64,000 nt of DNA, taken from the NCBI GenBank assembly GCA_949358305.1, contig OX442314.1, forward strand, positions 48,740,581 to 48,804,580. Direction: 5' to 3'. How positions within the stretch are numbered: the first letter of the stretch is position 1; each line of letters begins with the position of its first letter. Source of the DNA: Strigamia acuminata. Its lineage: Eukaryota; Arthropoda; Chilopoda; Geophilomorpha; Linotaeniidae. The position numbers were made by a program, and so were the translations under genes. The notes under the pieces were generated by a model. The model saw nothing but the letters and a program-made list of their open reading frames with translations, did not search any database and was not told the DNA's origin. Positions 55,885 to 64,000 of this stretch are shown here, one piece after another.

Positions 55885-57800
55885 GAACTCCAACTGACAC
55901 CTGGGTCGCGGGATCGTCCCAGTTAATACTAAACACTGCCTGAAAATACGACAGCTACTTGGCCGAATGACCGAAGGGTAGCCGAAGATACTAAGTGTCC
56001 CCAAATAAAAATCTTAAACAGTATTAACAAATAAAGTGACTGGCTTAAAACGAATGATGATAAGCTGAGATGATCCACTTCCCTTCGATCTTACTGTTTT
56101 AGATTTTCATACTTAGGACTGAGAATATCTAGATATTGGAATGCAATTTCTTGTTAGGACAATGTAATATCTACATTTTTTACTTCAAGTGCTTTGTGGT
56201 CAACACGGGCAGTAAACACCACCAAAATAAAAAGTAAATACGCAGTTCCTGTGGAATCCTAACTAGGAAGGATTGATAATACTAATAGCAGCAGGATAAT
56301 ACGATTGAGCCTGGCTCGCGGGAGACGTCCAGTTAATGCAAACTATTTGTCCAAAATATACAACGATTACTTGACCGACTGGTCGAAGGGTGATCGAAGA
56401 TGTTAAATCAATAACTGTTAACAAATAAATCGACAGGCTTATAAATGAATGTTGGCAAGCTGAGTTGATTTCAGATGAAAAATCCTCTTCTTCGATGAAA
56501 TTCCACATTGGGCCCCGTGTGAGCGAACTCAGAGTGCTAACTCACGCGAATTTCGAGGGAGATAGAGATTCAGAGAGTGAGAGTGATGGAGAGAGAAAGC
56601 GATACTGGGCGAGAAAATACTTGGCTGAAGCCCTCGAACGTGCCGACATAAGTGAAGCTAAAGTAGTCGGGAGAAACAAAGGAATCAGCCCAAATTTTCA
56701 TAAACGCAAGCACAATATATTTAAAGAGCTTAGAAGTCGAACAGAGATTAGAGACAGGCCAACAATAATTGCCTATTTCAAGTTTAGAAAAACAAGAGTC
56801 AAGATAGAATTTTTCACAGCGTCGGAAAAACACCAGACAACAAAGACAAATCAAATCTATGAAGTAAAGGAATACTCAAAGCTTGAATACAGCCTGAGCC
56901 CTGCACATCGCTTTACGTTCATTATTACGATCAGTTGTGTGCATGGCACTCTTAGCATGTCGAGTTGCTCTTCCCGGGTCGCTCTCGGCCTGTCGCTCAT
57001 CGCTGGCTTCTCTTTCTTTGCTCTCTTGTCGCTCGTCATCACTTTATTTATGCTTTCTTTCATCTGCCTCTTTTCGGACTGTCCTTGACTGCCTCCTGCA
57101 TTCTAGCTTGTTTGCATGTTTGTGATGTGAATAATCAATAAGGGGTGTGGCGGATGGTCATGCCTTGTCCTGGTGAAGAAGAGGTGGGGAGGAGAGGCTG
57201 GTTCTACCAACGCCTGCACTGAGAAAGTGGAAAGGAGGAAACTAACTCAACTGACCCATATGGGGTCTTAGGAGCTAAGGTCCAGGGCCACAGGGAAAGA
57301 GAGATAAAGAAAGACAACTGCTCTCAATGAAAACCAAGTCTAGTCTGATTTAATAATGCAAATGAAGTAAACAAAGAAAACTTAAAATAATAACAGCACT
57401 TAATGATATGGCAAAGCATTATTACTAACAATGATAGTGAACAGAAAAAGGCTTAAACTAGGTTTAACATAGGAATAGTAGAACATAGGAAATATAGCAG
57501 AAAACAGAGAAATAACAAGGTAATTGAGAATTAAACAACAACAAAGCAATAAATTACAATAAAAGAGGATAATAAACACAGTAAGTAAGAAATAATAGTA
57601 ATTCCAAGCAATTCTCAAAAAGGGGTTAAATCTCCATGACAACAGTTCTGTTTAGGTTTAACATCAAGTAAGCCTACTCTAACAAGGTTTATTTCCTACT
57701 CTAAACAAGGAGCACAATGGGTTTATTTAAACATATATCAAGGGGTAGCTCAGCATGGTGTGCTGCAAGGCTTCTTGCAAACATGGCTCTAAAAAGGGGT
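55885..57800 (-). repeat. Composite repeat W-Y, copy D, interrupted
   Basis: Direct repeat of copy C, 3 kb away. Relative to copy C it carries a 190-base insertion at about 56,712-56,905 and a solo LTR at 57,146-57,707. The plus-strand 199-codon frame at 56,465-57,088 runs through both repeat and insertion and is probably fortuitous. Confidence 0.82.
57146..57707. mobile_element. Solo LTR in composite repeat copy D
   Basis: 562 bases from TGTGGCGGATGG to CTCTAAACA. It splits text that is continuous in copy C (GAGGGGCACAATG). Flanking AGGGG and AGGAG form a 5-base target-site duplication with one mismatch. Confidence 0.8.
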
Positions 57801-58909
57801 TTGGAGTGGCAGGGGGCCACTGCTACATCTGGAATGTCATTACATGAGTGACAGCAAAAAACCTTAGGCCTAAAATGAATAATAAAACACATTAACTAAC
57901 ATCTGACTTCGTAAACAAATAAGGATTGTAAATTATTAGATTGGTGATGATTAAATATGTATATACTGTATGAGCTCAAGCAAAAACAATATGGTCTTTC
58001 TCAAATCATAACAAGTATTTATTGATATTAAGTAATAATCCTAATTTACCAATAAATTATGATAAACACTAGGTAGCAGATGCATCACATAAGGTAAAAG
58101 TGGGTTGCGGTTGCAGTTTTAAGTTATCGTTGTAAAATTGGACTTAACCTTATACTAGTACATGTCACGTGATTACCGAAACTACAGTAGTAATGTCTCA
58201 TTCGCATAAAAAGCGAGAATTCCTGTTTTTAACTGTTGCAATACAATGCTGCAACTTCATTACTGTGAACCTAAAAGAATTTAAAGCTCAAACAATTAGA
58301 TAAACTGTAACCCGCGCGTGAATGAAGCGGACAATTCAAAATGGCGGCGAAACAGGATTAGACTAATCACCAAGTATGAACATTTTATTCAAGAAAATCA
58401 AAAAATAGTGTTTTTACACAGTAAAGAATTCTGTGTGTTGAACTGTTTGTAACAATGTGAGAGAGAGGTGCATTTAAATATAAGAAAAATAGATTGTTTA
58501 GGGCATGTGAATACTTTATTTTAAAACAATTTTAACAATTGTGGATTACACACTCTTGCTGTCTCCTTGTAAGATAAGAATTACTTTTCATGTGCAGCTG
58601 GTGTTAATTTTTTTTACATATTTCCCAAGTTGCTGTTGCACTGTAATCAGTCCGTTATACTTTTGACCCTATTGTGCAGCAAAATTTAAATGTTAAATAT
58701 GCAGTGAATAACACTACACCAGCTGCAATAATGAATAGAAGTGAAATTTACTGCAATTAACAAAAGTCGTGCATTTATATAGAGGATGAGCAACACTGTG
58801 TGTTACTTTTTTTGTTACATATTCACTGCTGTTATAAAATCCGAATGAAATGTTTGTGGAAAATGAAATAAGAGATTGAAAAGTTAAAATGCTTTTCTTG
58901 GCTTTTGAA
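57801..58909. other. Stretch without recognised gene
   Basis: AT-rich, no supported frame; includes the 3' flank of the channel gene. Confidence 0.4.
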
Positions 58910-61900
58910 TCAAATGAAATATTCAACGAGAGAAAATATTGAGAGACCAGTCAAGATACCAAAAATTGATCCGATTTGACAGAGTAATTTGACAATGGAA
59001 ATTACTTTCTGTTCTTCTATTACTTCTCGAATGTTACTGTCAATACTGTATGTAACCTCATTATTATTTATTAATGCTTGTTCAATTATTGAAGGTATGA
59101 ATATTGCTTCTTCACAGGGTGCTGCGCAGGAGCAGTCTTTCTGCGGATTTGTCTTGAATTGAATCTCCAAGTAAAGTGTAGTAGTTGTCTTCGCTGATGT
59201 GGTATTCTCGCAATAAGGTAATGTACTGTTTTCCATAAACGGTAATCTAATATTGAAATCTGATTTAAGCTCAGCAGTTTGAAATTCATAGTCTGTAATG
59301 TTGTTGTAATATGTTGTCGTAATATGTTGTAATATGTTAAATTGATAGAAACTCACTTGCACTTAAATGAGTGTTGGTCAAGATTCCTTTTGAAACAGTT
59401 TTTCTCACATTCGACAACAAGATTATTTGCTTGACAGGGACTTTTGGGAGTATTTATTCGAATTAACTGAAAATGACAATTTTAGCTAAAAAAAAAACAG
59501 TGAGGTTTCTAAGTACAGAAATTCTACCGTTTGGCGTGACAGATCAATTTTAATGGGCCTGTTTCCACGTACAAGAAAAATGTGTTTGGGATGAAAAAAG
59601 TGATTTCTTGACAGAATGAAGTTCTGCAATGAATTTCAAAGAAATAAATATCGGAATGAAAAGTGAATCCATACAATATCTCACTGGTGGATTTTCCATG
59701 CATTTTAAGTCGCAACTTTTCTGCAGGCAAAATGGCAAGTATCCATTTTTGAAAATTATTTTGTTTTTCTTTGGATAGTACGGCTGATCAACTGTAAACA
59801 TATAAAAGTGAAAGAGAAAGGTATTTGAGTTTGGGTAAATATTTGTACAGTGACCACTTTGGTCTCGTCGCAGTTTCCATTGCTGACCACGGGCTTATGC
59901 ACGACCACGCGCTGTTACTGGGGCCCGCGCGCCCGCCCTTGGCTCACTTTTGACAACCTCGGAGTTGGGCTCCATTAATCCGTTAATCTTTCTTTATACT
60001 GCTTTTGGTGGAATAAACATTCAATCCCTTTGTCTCGCTCTTTTCGACTTACCTATCTTAAACACAGTGCACATTCCAAAGACTGTTGACAAGTACGATA
60101 TGTTTACAATTTTAGGATTGACGTCTTTGTACTAAAAAATAAATATTTGTATAAGTAATTGACAAGCCCACACAACATTATTCTAATTAAGTGTTTTGCA
60201 TTCATGACTTTTGTAAGAAAACAGTTTTGTTTCCATTTGCTGACCACATGCTGATTAAAAGTTCTTCGAAAATGAATAGTGTGCCTTGTACGAGTATCGT
60301 GTGTAGTTATTGCAAAGAATCATTTGGTGTAAAATTTTGGTTGCAGCCAATTAAATGACTGCATTCTGCCATGCAATAATTTGGCGCCGGGAGAAGCAGC
60401 TCAAAAAAAGAATTAAACGCCCGGGCGTTTAAACGGGGCGCTACTGTATGTGCGAAATAAAATTTTAATTGTTTTACCTTACACGACTTGATTCTCTTGC
60501 CTGCCACCTCTTCCATGAAATCTCCATCATTCCTATCTTCAGTGTCCTTCCATAATTGAACTGAATTGTTTGCGTAGCCATATGGAGGTTTAAGGTGGAG
60601 TAAGTCAATGAGTTGGTAATTAGAGCAATCAGTCCCAAGCTTTCTTTTTAATTCATATTTAGCTTTATATATTTTTTTATTGTCTGGACAACTCACAACG
60701 AGTGGATAGTGGATAATGTCATCTCTTGCGAAACTAACAGTTTTGACCAGTGGAAAATCCAAATAAGTGATAACTTGACTGCAAACATTATAAACCGACA
60801 TGACGATCAAAATTAGGAAAACCAAGTTTTTCAGTTTCTGCTGGCTGAAGGTTTTTTTTTCTGATTTCTGTATTTTTTCAAAAATCGTTTGAATTTTGTG
60901 TTTCAATCTGGAATTTGCCTTTGTCGTTTTACTGAACTTCATGAAGGGCATTTTGCAGCCATGAGCAAATATTTGGACGAGCGTTAAACAAGACATTCCG
61001 AAATAGAGTCCAATGTTTCCACCAATGTCGCACAGTAAAGAGATTATGTCGTACGAAATACGTTCTTGCAATGTTCGGACATGACTATTGACAATGATAA
61101 CTTCGAGCGCAGACTGAGAACTATACAATATTTCATATCTTATGTTAAGTGTTGTTACTTCGCATAAATCAGCACATTTGCAACGTTTGCTTAGTTCTGG
61201 TGAAGAGGCAATTTCTCTCAGCATTTGGAATTGCTGTCTTAGGTAAGTGTCATTGCATCTCGGTAGGTTTGTTGTTTCGTAAAAGGGAGAGCTAAAAATA
61301 AATTGAGTTACATTGTGCTTGGTTATTGCTACATACACACATGGATTTCATGAGACAGTAACTGTCGTCGAAAAGTCAGTTAAAATGTACAGTTAACTTT
61401 ATTCTGCCAGTGTAACAGCTGTGCGCTTGCCAACTGATACTGAAAGCAGAATAAATCAGACTGACCAGTATAAATGAGTTTTTGAATACAGCTAGTGAAA
61501 CTTTTGTTGTCAATGAATGGTATTGAAATTTTTGTTTACCAGATTAAGGGACCACCAGCCCAGTGCTGCCTCGACCACTCATTACCTGCCAAAAGATGAG
61601 GGCAAGCTAGTGTACACCCAATTCTGTTTTTACACGATTTTGACAACAGGTGTAGAAGTGACAGAGAACTGTGTTTTGGGTTTGTGGGCGTTTCATTCGG
61701 TATGTAAGTGTCATTGTGTCATGACTCTTCCTATTGCTATGACACATTTGCATCCAAACACACCTGGTTGAATAACCACGTGGACAGCATGGTAGGTTTG
61801 TCAGAGACCCAACTTACTTTTAAAGCTACTTTTGCACCATTCTGCTTGCACTTCATGCAGGTGACTCTTTAGGACCAGCAACTCCTCCGGACATACTTAC

Positions 61901-62113
61901 GAGTGTACCAAGTGGGCCATTTGGGAACTGCTGTCTGTCACTCGGGAATCGGTCACAAAATATCTCACAGGTCTTAAGCTATTTCAGAGTAATCTGAGGG
62001 AATGAGTTGTTCTAACACGTGTACCTGCACTTAGTTTCTTTCCGGATACAAGGATTCAAGCAGCCAATTAAATTGTCGTCGCAAGGATTTCGTTTCGTGC
62101 TGATGAAGTTATA
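58910..62113 (-). CDS. DEG/ENaC channel with two subunits joined in frame, 5' incomplete
   Basis: DEG/ENaC subunits are trimeric sodium channels with two membrane helices and a Cys-rich ectodomain. Exons (minus): 62,113-62,025; 61,291-60,478; 60,131-60,053; 59,791-59,685; 59,623-59,528; 59,466-59,357; 59,246-58,910. All introns are GT-AG (two are 61 bases) and phases agree: 544 codons including stop. Exons 1-2 give the end of subunit 1: NPCDDNLIGCLNPC, SPFYETTNLPRC, CKCADLC, then TM2 with GNIGLYFGMS (GxS filter). A 44-residue basic linker leads straight to TM1 of subunit 2 (NLVFLILIVMSVYNV, YPLVVSCPDN). Later exons give VFGMCTVFKI, PKHIFLVRGNRPIKI, NTPKSPCQANNLVVEC, LPFMENSTLPYC, CSCAAPC and TM2 with GILTGLS, ending at once after the helix. 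The 5' exons of subunit 1 were not found. Confidence 0.85.
61340..62020. other. Large intron of the DEG/ENaC gene
   Basis: The 733-base intron between the first two identified exons (61,292-62,024) is much larger than the others. It contains no recognised element; its ends are GTACAC and ATTTATTTTTAG. Confidence 0.5.
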
Positions 62114-62377
62114 CTGAAACAGAAATTTAGATTCTGAATGTTAATAGAATTGACATATAAGAAGAATTTTAACTGAAAGTACTGTATCTTTATTAATCAA
62201 ATATAAAAAAGTGCTTTCGACTGCTCTTAATGCCGAAATCAGGTATGCCTACTTTTTTATTGTTAGTATTGTTAACAGTTTCAGACTTTTGTTGGATTAA
62301 TCCGAGATGGCGTCAGGATATTTATTTTGCTAATAATGTAATGCCTAATGAACAGTTATCTAAAGATTGTGGTGACC

Positions 62378-63140
62378 CAGTTGGATAAGTGTCCCCCCAG
62401 GGCGGATACTTGTCCTCTGAGTCACTATGATTGAAGAGTCGTTCCCCCCCCCCCCCGAGTTGGCTCCACCTCCCCATGGCAGGTGTGTGCCCCCAGGGGG
62501 AGGAAGCGGCTGGTGGTCAGCCCCCATTGGTTGATCGCCGGCCCTTCACCCCACTGCATAAAAGGCTGTGTTTCCCGCCTAAAGGACAGAACTTACACAA
62601 ACGACACCAAGAACACAGCAACTACCTCACCGTCAGGCCAACTTCAACTACAAGTTAGGATTGATCGAGGATCGCTGAGTAAAGTGCAAACTGTAACTCT
62701 CACAAAGTCACTTGCGAGCTATTCCTGCGAAAGCACGAGAATAGCCCTTGTGAAATCACCCAGAATAATCGCCCAGTCGATTATTCGCCGAAGTAAGTGT
62801 CCGAGTGCTTCGTAGGGAACCCCAAAGTTCCTAGATGAGGCCTCCGCGACGCTAAACCAAACCCTAGACAACAGGCACGGATAGAAGACTCGAAAGAGCA
62901 TTCCACCGCGTCCGTGAAGACGAATCCGTGATGAATTAACGACAACTCGAGACGCCGCCTTTGTTCCGCCGACCACGCGGAACCGACGACGCCATCTTGA
63001 GAAATCCTTTGTTCGACTCTGACCAAGTCGACTTTAGTTGTATACTGAGTGTATTTTAAAGGCATAAAGCCTGGTGAATAAATTACCTGTTTATTTACAT
63101 ACATTTGGTATTCATTTGGGTATTTACATAATTGATCACA
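62378..63140. mobile_element. LTR-like element
   Basis: Begins TGTGGTGACCCAG and ends TTGATCACA, with a TATA-like GCATAAAAGG near 62,558, AATAAA near 63,078 and a 14-C tract at about 62,444. No clear target-site duplication was found, so the borders are provisional. If real, it lies in the 5' intron of the channel gene. Confidence 0.45.
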
Positions 63141-64000
63141 GGTAAAGTATTACATGTTAGCGCTATTTAAACCTATACCAAGTAGGACGCGACAAGATAA
63201 GCGTGATTTTCAGTTTCAGCTAAGTTAATTAGAGTTAAGTAGGCTTGTTTGTGGGGAGGGGGCATTAGCCCCCCTCGACAAAACATACTAATAGAACTAA
63301 ATTATGTGCTATTTTAAAACTTTTTTTTATACACACTGGCCTTTTAATTAAGAAATGGAGTTTTTTCATTTTTTGTCTTAAAAACTGATCATCGGATAGG
63401 AAGAGCGGTTAAGCTAGTTTTTCCTAAAATTATCTAAGTGACAATGTGCATGTCCAGTTGAATAATTATTCAGATCTCAGGAAGACATAAACTATGTGAC
63501 AAGAGAGATCAGAGTGCCGGAAAGACAATTGTGAAGAAGAATAGGTCCATATGGGTGCGTGCGAGATATTGCAAACGAGTTGACAAATGTTGTTGTTTCC
63601 AAATCAAATACATGGAATTATTTGCGGAACTTAAGAATGAACCATTCCTAAGCAATTTATACAAGAAAAAATAATTTGCGTCTGGTTTAAGCCTTCTTGT
63701 AGAATTAGAATTTTAGCCATTATTTCTTTATTGATCTGTTTTTTTTTGCGGCCCATGACAAACTTTAGAAAAATAATTATTTTAGTGATTTCCATGTCGT
63801 CTGAAAAATTACAAGCATGCATTTTCATCTGCAATAGTGATGACAGTAATTAAGAAAACAATTGTAAACTTTATTTAGTAATATAAACTTATTGAACAAT
63901 ATGCGGTTTACTCCTCACCACAGCACATCCACATTCACACAAAGAGAAATGCTTTCGTATCTAAATTACAATTCTCAACTTATTTGCATCAAATTCCTAC
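63141..64000. other. Stretch without recognised gene
   Basis: The missing 5' exons of the channel subunit were looked for on the minus strand and not found. Confidence 0.4.

Noticed and set aside
56465-57088. 199-codon plus-strand frame
   Set aside because: It crosses repeat Y, a local insertion and repeat text antisense to equally open frames in other copies; no consistent coding strand.
59247-59362. Continuing the last DEG/ENaC exon upstream to 59,362, or using the AG at 59,293
   Set aside because: Phase would be broken and a stop created; the AG before 59,246 keeps phase 2, as in the matching intron of subunit 1.
59524-59801. Longer open frames across the 59.5-59.8 kb exons
   Set aside because: They cross two 61-base introns and do not connect in phase to the next exon; the two short exons do.

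Overview
The window is eukaryotic nuclear DNA from an invertebrate, most likely an arthropod. Coding regions are islands in AT-rich, transposon-dense sequence. Introns with GT-AG ends are very short (54 to 110 bases in the two best gene models). There is a short run of the arthropod-type telomere repeat CCTAA. Recognisable proteins are metazoan: a Polycomb/CBX protein, TAF11, an Ariadne relative, a TFIIB fragment and a DEG/ENaC sodium channel. Nothing looks bacterial, and there is no CRISPR array or operon. The species cannot be named from the sequence.

Layout. 0-0.4 kb: end of a broken TFIIB copy. 1.0-7.75 kb: left arm of a large inverted duplication whose other arm is at 41.5-48.4 kb; both arms carry the same LINE and Tc1/mariner remnants and the same minisatellite at different copy number. 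8.1-13 kb: a decayed LTR-retrotransposon gag (minus strand) abutting a LINE with a long open frame (plus strand). 13-20 kb: dispersed repeats, an unusual block of short perfect hairpins (15.9-17.2 kb), and an intact single-exon TAF11 gene. 20.5-21.6 kb: a GC-rich terminal exon flanked by opposed GCCAGCGT arrays. 21.7-26.3 kb: repeats and a long-TIR MITE. 26.4-31.0 kb: an unidentified exon on minus and a 1,045-residue predicted secreted repeat protein on plus. 32.3-33.1 kb: an Ariadne-like protein lacking the catalytic RBR module. 34.2-37.2 kb: a five-exon Polycomb gene whose last intron is almost wholly a 20-bp satellite. 37.3-44.1 kb: a set of MITEs and one small unidentified exon. 48.4-57.8 kb: a second hairpin block, solo LTRs and tandemly repeated composite elements. 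58.9-62.1 kb: a DEG/ENaC gene that joins the end of one channel subunit in frame to a complete second subunit.

How the parts relate. The window is not one pathway. Chromatin and transcription factors (Polycomb, TAF11, TFIIB fragment), a ubiquitin-ligase relative and an ion channel sit among mobile elements. TAF11 and the Ariadne relative are intronless, which suggests but does not prove retrocopy origin. The best candidates for new biology are the two-subunit DEG/ENaC chain, the RBR-less Ariadne, the satellite-filled Polycomb intron and the hairpin-dense blocks.
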